Shown: positions 33,700 to 42,306, counted from the stretch's first letter. The stretch is 64,000 nucleotides of DNA from Bacillus spongiae (GCF_037120725.1 NZ_JBBAXC010000005.1:1-64000), one strand, 5' to 3'. The notes: generated by a model not told the origin, from the sequence alone. Translations and numbers: made by a program.

Positions 33700-34872
33700 C
33701 TAACCGCATACTTCTTCAAACACTCTTAACCAATTTCCACCAATAATTTTTTGGATATCTTGATCGGTATACCCTCTTTTCACTAGTCCCCTTGTGAAAT
33801 TAATGAAGTAACCGTACTTTTCTAAACCCTTTACTGTTTCAGTCGAAGGTCCATTTCCTTTCTTAAACCCTAATTTAGGAGCAATATGTTCTTTGAAATA
33901 AACCAATGACCATGTAACATCACTCATCGGCCAGTCTGTTCCGATTCCAACATGATCAATACCAACTAAATCAACAATGTAATCGATATGATCGAGTACA
34001 TGGTCTAATGTCGTATCATTAGGGTCATCATGTACAAACCATGGCATCGCAAATACACCAATGACACCACCGGTTTTCGCAATCGCTTTTATCTCATCGT
34101 CACTTTTACAACGCATATGATTAAACAGATTTTCAACACCCGTATGAGAAGCAACAACAGGATGGTTCGAATGGGAACAAGCGTCTAAAGTCGTTTGTTT
34201 TCCGCAATGGCTCGTATCGACTAAAATACCAAGCTCGTTTAATTTATGAATAAATTGAACGCCAAAGTTTGTAACGCCGCCGTTTGCTTGCTCCGCACAC
34301 CCTGCTCCAATCTGATTTTGGTTATTGTAAGTAAGCTGTAACATTCGTAAGCCAAAATCATAAAGAGAATCAAGAAAAGCTAAATTCTTTCCTAATCCGT
34401 CGGTTTCTTGTGCAGATATAATCCCTGCTTTTAAATGATTCGCTTTCGCATTTCTGATATCATTCGCTGTTTTCGCCTTCGTTAACCAATCAAAAGCATC
34501 AAATTGGGATTGTACATCAGCTATACTTGTTATGATGCTTTCTTGACTAGATAAGCTTAGTTGCCTGTTTCCGGCTGTGATACCAGATTGATACCATTCT
34601 TCTTTAAATGCCGGCAATTCCCCGTTCTTCGACATGGCCATAATTAATTTGCTTGGCATTCTGCTATATGTCATTGGATCATCGGCATATTCCTCACACA
34701 TCTCCTTCAGCTTGTCCGCTATACTATCTGGAATCGCGTTAGGGGACAGTGGCCCTTGAAACAGCATATCGATCACAATGCTTTCTTCATGAATCTTTCT
34801 AGCTCTTTCCTCCTGCTCTTGAGTTAAGTCAAATGGATATAATCCTTCGTATGATTCATTCACCTTCAACAT
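33700..34872 (-). CDS. Dipeptidase, membrane dipeptidase family M19
   Basis: This 390-residue zinc dipeptidase of the renal dipeptidase family shows GIISAQETDGLGKN (the bridging acid region), GLRMLQLTYNNQNQIGAGC, the metal histidines in ILVDTSHCG and PVVASHTG, and the C-terminal VGIDHVGIGTDWP segment. M19 enzymes cleave L-D or L-L dipeptides and some lactams or formylated amino acids. Its first 17 bases overlap the end of the ornithine-cyclodeaminase-like gene, so the two are coupled. No signal peptide is present, so it acts in the cytoplasm. This suits catabolism of imported peptides better than wall hydrolysis. Confidence 0.92.
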   Translation of the reverse strand: MLKVNESYEGLYPFDLTQEQEERARKIHEESIVIDMLFQGPLSPNAIPDSIADKLKEMCEEYADDPMTYSRMPSKLIMAMSKNGELPAFKEEWYQSGITAGNRQLSLSSQESIITSIADVQSQFDAFDWLTKAKTANDIRNAKANHLKAGIISAQETDGLGKNLAFLDSLYDFGLRMLQLTYNNQNQIGAGCAEQANGGVTNFGVQFIHKLNELGILVDTSHCGKQTTLDACSHSNHPVVASHTGVENLFNHMRCKSDDEIKAIAKTGGVIGVFAMPWFVHDDPNDTTLDHVLDHIDYIVDLVGIDHVGIGTDWPMSDVTWSLVYFKEHIAPKLGFKKGNGPSTETVKGLEKYGYFINFTRGLVKRGYTDQDIQKIIGGNWLRVFEEVCG

Positions 34873-35827
34873 TCTCCCTTTCTATTGATGCTTCTTGGTA
34901 TAAAAACTCTGCAACAGCCAAATCCTCCACAGCTAGCCCGAGCGATTCAAAGATTGTAATATTATCTTCCGCCTGCCTTCCTTGAACCGTTTGCTTTATG
35001 ACATCCCCGATTTCACCAAGAATATGAGTCTCATCGATCACACCCTCTTTTAAGGGAATTAAATAGTCACCGGATTCATTTACAGCTGACTCCAATCGAT
35101 CTACATAAAAATGTGCGTTTTTTACAAGGTCTGAATCTAGTTCTCTGTCCATTGGGCGACACGCTCCTACAGCATTCACGTGTGCTCCCTTTTTCACCCA
35201 AGACCCATCAAGGATCGGAACGGTTGATGACGTAACTGTACAAATGATATCCGCGTGTTGAACAGCTTCTTCAACAGAATGAAATATCGTTATCTCAACA
35301 CCATGCTTTTCTTCCATCTCTTTTTTAAATTGGCGTGCTTTTTCTTGGCGTTTACTCCACACATTTACTTTTTTTATTGGTCTAATTAGAAGCATGGCCT
35401 CCAAGTGGGTTCTAGCTTGCTCACCCGTTCCAATAATGGTTAACACTTCTGAATGAGGGTTTGCTAAATAATTCGTCGCGACAGCACTTGCTGCCGCCGT
35501 TCTAATGGCTGTAATTTCAGAACCATCGACAACGGCTTTCATCTTACCATCTTTAGCATCAAATATAATTACCACCCCTTGATGAGAGGGCAATCCTTCT
35601 TTATGATTTTCTGGGAAAATCGTTATTAATTTTGTCCCAACTACTTCTTCTTTTTTCAAAATCCCAGGCATTAACCCTAATAAATTGTTTTGATTGACGG
35701 GAATGGCCGTTCGAAGAGGTTGAACCGTTTCTCCATTTGATAAATCGACTAACACCTTTTCCATGATCGTTATACATTTTTCCATAGAAAGCATTTGTTT
35801 CACTTGCTCTTGATTTATAAATAACAA
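34856..35827 (-). CDS. Ornithine cyclodeaminase / mu-crystallin family protein
   Basis: This 323-residue NAD(P)-dependent protein has the fold of ornithine cyclodeaminase, mu-crystallin and alanine dehydrogenase. The Rossmann motif is IGTGEQARTHLEAM at about residues 126-139, a lysine follows VGTKLITIFPEN, and the aspartate region reads HVNAVGACRPMDRELDSDLV. Members deaminate ornithine or reduce cyclic imino acids. Lacking further marks I cannot choose. I take the TTG at 35827, six bases after CAGGAGTG, as the start. It leads the operon with M19 and CocE genes, so it may act on an amino acid released by them. Confidence 0.87.
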   Translation of the reverse strand: MLFINQEQVKQMLSMEKCITIMEKVLVDLSNGETVQPLRTAIPVNQNNLLGLMPGILKKEEVVGTKLITIFPENHKEGLPSHQGVVIIFDAKDGKMKAVVDGSEITAIRTAAASAVATNYLANPHSEVLTIIGTGEQARTHLEAMLLIRPIKKVNVWSKRQEKARQFKKEMEEKHGVEITIFHSVEEAVQHADIICTVTSSTVPILDGSWVKKGAHVNAVGACRPMDRELDSDLVKNAHFYVDRLESAVNESGDYLIPLKEGVIDETHILGEIGDVIKQTVQGRQAEDNITIFESLGLAVEDLAVAEFLYQEASIERENVEGE

Positions 35828-36441
35828 TAAGGTCACTCCTGACAACTATATTAAGTATGTAATAAGCAAACACTATTTAAGTGTATAATGATTGTTGAAA
35901 AAAATGCAATTAGGGACACTTACTTTATCGTAGAAATTAAAAGGAGGTACGTTGTCACATCAATATACGTATTGTTTTTAACGTGTATAGGGAGACTATT
36001 ATCATGCTTCTTATAAATAGTATAGATTAGGATAAGTAAAAAACCTCCTACACTTGATTGAAGGAGGGTTATATTCTCATTAATCCTCTGTAAGGTTCAA
36101 TAGAATAATAACATAACAAAAAAAGTAATGAATAATCTCTATTATGAATAAAATTAATATCTGAAAAAATGAAGAAGACCAATCTAAAACAGTAACTAAA
36201 TCCCTTACAACGACCTTTGTTCTAATAGATGAACTTACTAGTCTATTTTTGTATATCAGTCATAAGCCACCGATTAATGTCATGAAAAACCATACTTAAG
36301 TACATAATCTTCAATAATTACATATTGAAATAATAGATAATACAAAAAACATATGTGAGCTTAGAAATTTGAGACAGTTTTCTTTGGTTACTAATAAAGT
36401 TGCTTCTTCCCATTAAACTAGCACTAACCTTGATGATCATT
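35828..36441. other. Intergenic region with a leftward terminator
   Basis: A hairpin at 36042-36070 (AACCCTCCT and AGGAGGTT on the minus strand, then TTTTTTAC) points leftward. The only candidate upstream of it is the small frame at 36442-36582. The rest shows no gene. Confidence 0.5.
36042..36070 (-). terminator. Leftward terminator downstream of the small frame at 36442-36582
   Basis: AACCCTCCT and AGGAGGTT on the minus strand pair with one bulge, and TTTTTT follows. It implies a leftward transcript from 36.1-37 kb. Confidence 0.6.
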
Positions 36442-36582
36442 TTAGAATGTCCCGCTCCAGCTATAGGTAGCACCAAACTCAAAGAAGTACCCTAATAAAT
36501 CACCACCTCCAAGACAGTAGCTACCACTATACATAATCATTTTTCCATTTAATCCCTTTATATATTTTAGTATATTTCTCAT
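36442..36582 (-). CDS. Possible 46-residue peptide
   Basis: The minus strand from ATG 36582 to TAA 36444 encodes MRNILKYIKGLNGKM, then a Gly/Tyr/aromatic-rich part (SGSYCLGGGDLLGYFFEFG) ending YSWSGTF. A TATAAT box lies at about 36623, but the ribosome binding site (AGGTGG) is 13 bases away, which is weak. The basic start and glycine-aromatic tail recall bacteriocin-like peptides, though no leader cleavage site or export gene is present. It is supported mainly by the leftward terminator downstream. Confidence 0.25.
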   Translation of the reverse strand: MRNILKYIKGLNGKMIMYSGSYCLGGGDLLGYFFEFGATYSWSGTF

Positions 36583-37021
36583 TTATTATATTCTTTCCAC
36601 CTATACGGTAGTATTTATTATGATTATACAAATCAATGAGGAGAAATTCTTTTTTTATTTTGTACTTTTTCTTTCTCTATCATCTTCTTCACACTACTTA
36701 ATGAATGCATTTCATTTATTCCGAATAAGTACGGTGACTATATAAATTACCATTAATGAATGTAGCCCTAATGATAGCAGGTCCATAGGAGTTCCACCGT
36801 ACGATCGTTGATGTACAAGACTGTATGCAACCAATGAGTCAACTAAGCTTGCCCTTAAAAATGAGAACCACGAAAAAGTACAACAAATTCAAAGGATATT
36901 ACCTAGGTAGCACGAACATACAAATATATATTTACCGTGCATCCTGTCATTACAAAGCACAAAATGATAGGGTAACAGATCAATTTAGTGCTACACTTTC
37001 ATTAATTTAAAGGGGGTATTT
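36583..37021. other. Intergenic region, promoter of the AraC gene
   Basis: Open frames here have no ribosome binding sites and no protein-like composition. AAAGGGGGT at 37010-37018 serves the AraC-type gene. Confidence 0.45.
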
Positions 37022-37864
37022 ATGAATATACTGCAACGTATGAATGATTGTATCGATTACATCGAAGAAAATATTCATCAAGAAATTAATCTGACAATCG
37101 TAGCGAAAAAGGCCTATAGTTCAACGTATCATTTCCAACGAATGTTTCATATGCTAACAGGTTATACAGTCGCTGAATACATTCGTAAACGGAGGTTAAC
37201 ATTAGCTGCACAAGAATTAACCAATACGAATACAAAGGTGATTGATATTGCGTTTAAGTACAGGTATGATAACCCAGAAAATTTTTCAAGAGCCTTTCGT
37301 AAAGTTCATGGCATTGCCCCATCACAAGTTAGAGTGTCTGAGTGTACTTTAGTTGCTTTCCCACGCATCCATTTTCATCTTTCCATGACTGGTGAAAAAC
37401 AAGTAAACTATCAAATTTTAAAAAAAGAAAAATTTAATGTCGTTGGAAAAGGGATTACGGTACCGATAATCAAGGGTGATAGTAGAGTGTATGTTAATAA
37501 ATTTTGGGAGCAGATAAAAGACGAAGGGGTAGCTAAAGAACTATATCATTTAACCGGCGAAACTACCCTATTTGGGGTCATTATGGACATCGATCTTCAC
37601 AAAGAGGAATTCCATTATTTTATTGGCGTTAAAACCGAATACGTTTATCCAAAATATGATTCGAGGGAAATTCCTGCAGCTAGATGGGCTGTGTTTGAAA
37701 CAAATAATTCATCTACAAAAGACATGGAACAGGTTTGGGAGCGTATATATACTGAATGGTTTCCTTCAACGGGCTATGAACAACACGATCACGTTCCTGA
37801 AATCGAAGTAGTTTCTCCATCAATCGATGGATGTGAAATTTGGATCCCCCTTAAAATGAAATAA
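37022..37864 (+). CDS. AraC-family regulator with GyrI-like effector domain
   Basis: This 280-residue protein has its AraC DNA-binding domain at the N-terminus (residues 1-105): two helix-turn-helix units, with NLTIVAKKAYSSTYHFQRMF and VIDIAFKYRYDNPENFSRAF, then the HGIAPSQVR end. Residues 120-280 are a GyrI/Rob-like small-molecule binding domain (GDSRVYVNKFWEQIKDEG, later EIPAARWAVFETN and CEIWIPLK). Such proteins sense drugs or other hydrophobic compounds. The next two genes follow at 33 and 51 bases on the same strand and may be its operon. Confidence 0.9.
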   Translation: MNILQRMNDCIDYIEENIHQEINLTIVAKKAYSSTYHFQRMFHMLTGYTVAEYIRKRRLTLAAQELTNTNTKVIDIAFKYRYDNPENFSRAFRKVHGIAPSQVRVSECTLVAFPRIHFHLSMTGEKQVNYQILKKEKFNVVGKGITVPIIKGDSRVYVNKFWEQIKDEGVAKELYHLTGETTLFGVIMDIDLHKEEFHYFIGVKTEYVYPKYDSREIPAARWAVFETNNSSTKDMEQVWERIYTEWFPSTGYEQHDHVPEIEVVSPSIDGCEIWIPLKMK

Positions 37865-37897
37865 TTAAATATAAGAAGGGAATCTGGGAGGTAGAAC

Positions 37898-38629
37898 ATG
37901 CACGTAACAACAGGGGTTGAAATGTTTGAAATCGAAAGAAAAAACTTTATGGGAATGGATATGATCATACATCCTACCCTGATTTGGGATCAAGAAATGG
38001 CTATATTGGTCGACACAGGATTTCCAACACAAAGACAACTATTTCTTAAAGAGTTTCAAAAGGCAGGAGTACCTTTTGAACGGTTAAAGAAAATTATCAT
38101 CACTCATCACCACTTTGACCATATTGGAAGTTTATCAAGCATTATAGAAGAGACACAATGTAACATATCTGTATTGGCCAACGAGTTAGAAAAACCATTT
38201 ATTCAGGGCGAAAAAGACATGCTAACAGATGAGTTAATCGAACAAATGAAACCTTGGCCAGAACCAATGCGTGAAGAATTTAAATTAGAGCTTTCAAAGG
38301 TGACAAGTGCTCCTGTTGACAAACTCGTAACCGATAAGGAAGAACTACCTTATTGCGGGGGTATCATTGTGATTAATACCCCAGGTCATAGTATTGGACA
38401 TATTAGCTTGTACCATAAGCGTTCCAAGACTCTTGTTGCAGCAGATGCACTAGTAGTACAAAGCGGCCTTCTAATTGTAAACCCTCAAACCATGAATCGT
38501 GAACTTGCTCAACAATCTTTAAATAAACTTACACAATATGATATAGAAACCGTCATCTGTTATCACGGTGGTTTGTATAATCATAATGTAAATGAAACAA
38601 TCGCTAAACTAGTAAGAATCGAAACATAA
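37898..38629 (+). CDS. MBL-fold metallo-hydrolase
   Basis: This 243-residue metallo-beta-lactamase-fold hydrolase has the zinc motif H70-H-H72-F-D74-H75 in THHHFDHIG, with the later ligands in TPGHSIGH, VAADAL and CYHGG. MVDT-like and LEKPF segments suggest a glyoxalase II or lactonase-type enzyme, but the substrate cannot be read from sequence. A GGGAGGT site precedes the ATG. It is probably co-transcribed with the AraC-type regulator. Confidence 0.9.
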   Translation: MHVTTGVEMFEIERKNFMGMDMIIHPTLIWDQEMAILVDTGFPTQRQLFLKEFQKAGVPFERLKKIIITHHHFDHIGSLSSIIEETQCNISVLANELEKPFIQGEKDMLTDELIEQMKPWPEPMREEFKLELSKVTSAPVDKLVTDKEELPYCGGIIVINTPGHSIGHISLYHKRSKTLVAADALVVQSGLLIVNPQTMNRELAQQSLNKLTQYDIETVICYHGGLYNHNVNETIAKLVRIET

Positions 38630-38680
38630 TCGATATGTAATTACAAGTAATAAATTATATGTTGAAGGAGTAATGTATCC

Positions 38681-39052
38681 ATGGAGGAAATTGAGTTATA
38701 TACTGGTTCCTTGTTAGTCATCATCGGACTATCTCATATTCTATTAAAAAAAGAATGGTCAGAACTATTTAAGGATTTACAAGGAAAGTCTTATGCAGCT
38801 GCAATTATTGGGTTGATTACAATGCTTAGTGGATTATTCATCATTCTGTTCCATAATGTATGGCACTGGGATCTTTCGTTAGTCACAACCTTAGTGGGCT
38901 GGTTTTGGTTTATAAAAAGTTTAAAATATATGCTGATTCCGAATAGCTATAAGTATAGCTATGATGAAGATAAATCACCTCGTGCCTTTCTATTCATAGG
39001 GGTGTTTATGGCACTTACAGGCGGAATCATTGTTATTGGATATTATCTTTAA
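38681..39052 (+). CDS. Small membrane protein, four hydrophobic segments
   Basis: This 123-residue protein has hydrophobic segments at residues 6-22, 39-58, 66-86 and 102-122. Short charged loops separate them (KKEWSELFKDLQGKSY and PNSYKYSYDEDKSPR). GAAGGAG precedes the ATG. I do not recognise the family. It probably belongs to the AraC-MBL transcription unit, which ends at the terminator at 39104. Confidence 0.7.
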   Translation: MEEIELYTGSLLVIIGLSHILLKKEWSELFKDLQGKSYAAAIIGLITMLSGLFIILFHNVWHWDLSLVTTLVGWFWFIKSLKYMLIPNSYKYSYDEDKSPRAFLFIGVFMALTGGIIVIGYYL

Positions 39053-39103
39053 CTAGCTTACAGCACTTACAAATGACTTTTTCATCATACAATAGCGCAC
39101 ATG

Positions 39104-39140
39104 AAAAGCCAGAGCTACGAATTCAACGCTCTGGTTTTTC
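39104..39140 (+). terminator. Terminator of the AraC-MBL-membrane protein unit
   Basis: AAAAGCCAGAGC and GCTCTGGTTTTT form a 7-bp GC-rich stem extended by A-T pairs. Confidence 0.85.
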
Positions 39141-39322
39141 TTTATTACTGCTTCTTCCTGAACTGTACTCCAAGTGTGTGCGACTTTTTCTGTGAGTGCT
39201 AATAATGGTACGTCTACAAGTGATATAATATGTAATAGATTAAGTTAATGAGTATCTCTATAGATGATATATACAAAGCGTTACAATGATAAGGAATAAA
39301 AACGGAAAAGGAAGGTGTATAA

Positions 39323-39700
39323 ATGAGAGTAGAAGTGAACATGGTTGTGAGTAATGCAAAAGAAGCTAGTGATTATTATGATAAATTACTAAAAGCTCAA
39401 ATAATATCAAAGACGGATGAAACGACTGAAATGAATGAGACAATAATGAAATTAGGTGATACAGAAATTAGAGTCTTAAATGAAAACAAAGAATATGGAT
39501 TAATTGCTCCTGAAGAAGTTGGGACAGGTTCTTTATGGTTAAACCTTATTGTTGATGATATTGAAATGTTTTTTAATCATGTAGTTAGTAAGGGTGGGAA
39601 AGTAATTTCTCCTATTCAAGACTTCCCAGAAATCCCAGCGAAAAATGCAGTTTTTTCTGATAAGTACAACCATGTATGGGTAATAAATCAAAAGTATTAG
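39323..39700 (+). CDS. VOC family (glyoxalase/bleomycin-resistance fold) protein
   Basis: This 125-residue protein of the PhnB-like VOC type has a VVSNAKEASDYYDKLLKAQI start with the first beta-alpha unit, the central EIRVLNENKEYG, and a C-terminal GGKVISPIQDFPEIPAKNAV followed by DKYNHVWVINQ, typical of the family end. It binds a metal and a small substrate, identity unknown. GGAAGGTGT precedes the ATG. It is transcribed alone. Confidence 0.85.
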   Translation: MRVEVNMVVSNAKEASDYYDKLLKAQIISKTDETTEMNETIMKLGDTEIRVLNENKEYGLIAPEEVGTGSLWLNLIVDDIEMFFNHVVSKGGKVISPIQDFPEIPAKNAVFSDKYNHVWVINQKY

Positions 39701-39763
39701 GAGTAAGAATTGGCTCATTTTTAGAGGCAAATAGAAGGGTATATATTAGAAGTGAATGTAGGT

Positions 39764-39793
39764 CATCCCTACAAATTGAAATTTGTAGGGATG
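39764..39793. repeat. Perfect inverted repeat
   Basis: CATCCCTACAAATT and AATTTGTAGGGATG are 14-base arms separated by two bases. There is no T-run on either side, so it is a poor terminator. It lies between the convergent VOC and HAD genes. Confidence 0.6.
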
Positions 39794-39860
39794 AGAAAAA
39801 ACACAGTTTAGTGCGGTAATATGACGCGTATGTAACTGTAAAATAAAGAGAACTTACCCT

Positions 39861-40658
39861 TCATACTGCAGCAACCGTTAAATTTTCAATGACCTTCGCT
39901 ACTCCGTCTTCATCATTCGTATCAGCTATAATATAGGCTAAGTCCTTCAATTCAGGAATCCCATTTCCCATTGCAACAGGAAAACCACAGGAGGTAAGTA
40001 ATCCAAAATCATTCCAATCGTCACCAAAGGCCATTACATTTTTCATCGAAATTCCTCTTTGATGACAAAGCTGCGTAACTGCTGCTTCTTTCGAAACATT
40101 TTTCCTCATGATTTGAATCAATTCATTGTTATCCGTACAGACGATGTTGGCTTTCTCACTGAATTGCAAAGATAACGCTTCATGGTCAGAGTAGTGTGTG
40201 ATAAGGAGCTTCGACGCAGGCAATTCTTTTAATTTACTTACAGGAACAACTATTGGCTGAACCAATGCATTCATCGCTTTGCTATAGTCCATAGATTTAT
40301 TACTGTACCATACATCTTCAGACTCGATTGAAAGGCTTGCATTCGCTTGTTTTTGAATGATGTACTCAATAATTTCAATGGATAAAGACGGGTCTATAGG
40401 TTCATGTGTATAGTAGTCACGTTCTCTGTCGATCACTAATGCACCATTATAGTACACAGAGGGTGCGATTGTTTGAAGTTTCTCAGGTAATAACCATTTG
40501 ACAGATCTCGGCGGTCTAGCGGTGGCAAAGATAATAGTGGTTCCTTTTCTGTAAGCAGTTAATATAGCGTTCTGGTTTCTTTCCGTCACTTCTTTTTTTG
40601 AATTTAATAACGTGCCGTCTAAATCAAAAACGAGCGCTTCTAGTTTACTCAAGTCCAT
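39861..40658 (-). CDS. HAD-superfamily phosphatase, Cof-type (IIB)
   Basis: This 265-residue HAD-IIB phosphatase has motif I FDLDGTLLNS with the nucleophile D12 and acid D14, motif II in FATARPPRS, the C2 cap (about residues 85-185), K-containing motif III near SKEAAVTQLCHQRG and motif IV in AFGDDWNDFGLL. The family hydrolyses sugar phosphates or flavin and pyridoxal phosphates. It is a single gene and its length is normal. Confidence 0.92.
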   Translation of the reverse strand: MDLSKLEALVFDLDGTLLNSKKEVTERNQNAILTAYRKGTTIIFATARPPRSVKWLLPEKLQTIAPSVYYNGALVIDRERDYYTHEPIDPSLSIEIIEYIIQKQANASLSIESEDVWYSNKSMDYSKAMNALVQPIVVPVSKLKELPASKLLITHYSDHEALSLQFSEKANIVCTDNNELIQIMRKNVSKEAAVTQLCHQRGISMKNVMAFGDDWNDFGLLTSCGFPVAMGNGIPELKDLAYIIADTNDEDGVAKVIENLTVAAV

Positions 40659-41078
40659 TCTACGATCTCCCCTTACATTTCGTTTTTGCTCATTTCATTT
40701 ATAAATATTTAACGCAGACTATGAAGACGGAAAAAGGTTACTTTAGGGGCAGAAGCCAACCCAAATGAATATTAATAGACCACTGAAAAAATAAAATTAG
40801 TTTACTTGATGAAAACCTCTTGCCTATTTATGAAGTCATAAATATCAACCTTTTCTCTAACATTTTCATTTTCTACTATATTTTTCTTTCACTCTACTTT
40901 CGACACAGTTTTGCATTTTCCTTTTTTCTAATGAGATAAAGAAATTTCTCATATAAAAAAGCCTACATTCTCCTAAATAACATAGTGAATGTAAGCTTCA
41001 AACAAAAGGACTTATTTCAAAATAAAAAGATGATTGGTTGTTTCAATTATTTAAACAACCAATAGGACGATAGCATAC
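40659..41078. other. Intergenic region with a terminator
   Basis: AAGCTTACATTC and GAATGTAGGCTT (40998-40959, minus strand), followed by TTTTTATATG, end the transcript of the Mn2+-riboswitch gene on the right. Nothing else is seen. Confidence 0.6.
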
Positions 41079-41450
41079 CTAGCTTATTATTGGTTCTAAT
41101 AACTGGAATAACTCGACCTGACTCAGTTCATAAAGCTGACGGTCATCGGGTGATTTATAGACACCATTATCTAATAGCACAGAAATCCATCTATCCTTAA
41201 TCACTTCCGCGTATTCATCTGCTTTTTCAACAATTTCAATCGCTTTCTCATAAACTATTTCTTCCGATTCGATAAGTTGTTCCGAATCGATTTGTTGTTC
41301 AGATAATCCACTGTCCTGGTCATCAGTCGTCTTTGTATACGTTGTTGTGTACGAATTTGAACGTTCTTCACTGCTAGCGATAACACTATTGGTTCCTAGT
41401 GTACTTAATGCAATAGCTCCGGCTAACGTTAGGGCGCTTATTGTCTTCAT
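41079..41450 (-). CDS. Small secreted acidic protein controlled by a Mn2+ riboswitch
   Basis: This 123-residue protein has a signal peptide (MKTISALTLAGAIALSTLGT, cleavage probably after VIA). The mature part is strongly acidic: a T/S-rich stretch (SYTTTYTKTTDDQDSG), then a Glu-rich helix (SEEIVYEKAIEIVEKADEYA), a WISVLLDNGVYKSPDDRQLY segment and an EL-rich end. I do not recognise the family. It is the first and only gene downstream of the yybP-ykoY element at 41599-41710, so it should be made when Mn2+ is high. Its acidic side chains make extracellular metal binding plausible. TGGAGGCAATCAATCA precedes the ATG. Confidence 0.75.
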   Translation of the reverse strand: MKTISALTLAGAIALSTLGTNSVIASSEERSNSYTTTYTKTTDDQDSGLSEQQIDSEQLIESEEIVYEKAIEIVEKADEYAEVIKDRWISVLLDNGVYKSPDDRQLYELSQVELFQLLEPIIS

Positions 41451-41598
41451 TGATTGATTGCCTCCATTTTTAAAGTAAAGTAGAATGTCTAATGGTACAT
41501 ATGAAAGTTGGCTACGCTTGCACTTTCAAAACACAATAGCTTCTAATCGTTACTCCTCTTATCATCGGCTTTTCAGTCATCGTTTATTTTATACAAAA

Positions 41599-41710
41599 AA
41601 GACCTTTACCAGATGATAAAGGTCTTGCTAACAACAAATTGTTGCCAACAAAGCCGAGAGTATGTACTCCGAGATGACGACTTTGCTGTAAAAGCTACTC
41701 CCCTTTAAGG
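41599..41710 (-). promoter_or_regulatory. yybP-ykoY (Mn2+) riboswitch with intrinsic terminator
   Basis: Read leftward the element has the conserved order of this class: AAAGGGGAGTAGC, then CAAAGTCGTCAT, a CTCGGAG hairpin, CGGCTTTGTTGGCAACA and TAGCAAGACCTTTA. P1 is TAAAGG (41707-41702) with CCTTTA (41622-41617). The same CCTTTA is the 5' arm of a terminator, AAGACCTTTA / TAAAGGTCTT (41626-41599), followed by six T. P1 and the terminator exclude each other, so Mn2+ binding should turn the downstream gene on. Confidence 0.93.
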
Positions 41711-41715
41711 AGAAC

Positions 41716-41750
41716 GATTAAACTATATGAATATATTATATAGTTTAATC
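41716..41750. repeat. Inverted repeat directly upstream of the Mn2+ riboswitch
   Basis: GATTAAACTATAT (41716-41728) and ATATAGTTTAATC (41738-41750) are perfect 13-base arms with a 9-base spacer. The repeat lies between the riboswitch and its promoter, so it could be a 5' hairpin of the leader or an operator. It does not look like a standard MntR box to me. Confidence 0.6.
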
Positions 41751-41830
41751 TTCTGACTCGTCAATTAAATAGGTTATTCATCACAAAATCGACACAAATT
41801 AATGCATTTTTATAATCAAGATGAAAATAA

Positions 41831-41868
41831 GAGCACATAATATTAGATCTGCTCACATTTATGTGCTC
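41831..41868 (-). terminator. Terminator of ohr
   Basis: GAGCACATAA and TTATGTGCTC form a 10-bp stem 13 bases after the ohr stop, followed leftward by TTATTTTC. Confidence 0.75.
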
Positions 41869-41880
41869 TCCTATTATGAA

Positions 41881-42306
41881 TTACGCTTCCTTCACTACAC
41901 GAATATGAACATCGATATTACCACGAGTTGCTTTTGAATAAGGACAGGCTTGATGGGCAGCTTGAATTAATTGCTTGGCCACATCCAGTTCGACACCAGG
42001 TATCTTCACATCAAGTTGAACTTCTAATTTATAGCCTCCACTCGGATCATGCCCAATGGTCACTTGTGAAGTTATTTGTGTTTCTCCGACCTTCGTATCT
42101 TGTTGCCGAGCAACTAGTTTTAACGCACTTTCATAACACGCTGCATAGCCTGCTGCAAACAACTGCTCAGGGTTTGTTCCACTGCCGCCTGCTCCTCCTA
42201 GCTCCTTCGGCATACTTAGGTCAAGTTGAATTGCTCCGTCACTAGAAGTAACTCTCCCTTCTCTTCCTCCTTGAACTGTAGCTTTTGCCGTATAAATTGC
42301 ATCCAT
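41881..42306 (-). CDS. ohr: Organic hydroperoxide resistance protein, Ohr subfamily of OsmC
   Basis: This 141-residue thiol peroxidase detoxifies organic hydroperoxides using lipoamide. The two catalytic cysteines are C57 in AAGYAACYESAL and C121 in HQACPYSKATRGN, with the supporting arginine in GREGRV and E59. The length is typical of Ohr and shorter than OsmC. The start MDAIYTAKATVQGGREG at 42306 follows GAAGGAGAATG. A nine-residue longer frame is less likely. No OhrR gene lies next to it and I found no clear OhrR box. Confidence 0.93.
   Translation of the reverse strand: MDAIYTAKATVQGGREGRVTSSDGAIQLDLSMPKELGGAGGSGTNPEQLFAAGYAACYESALKLVARQQDTKVGETQITSQVTIGHDPSGGYKLEVQLDVKIPGVELDVAKQLIQAAHQACPYSKATRGNIDVHIRVVKEA

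Noticed and set aside
36825-37010. 61-codon frame upstream of the AraC-type gene
   Set aside because: Composition is random-like and no start signal is present.
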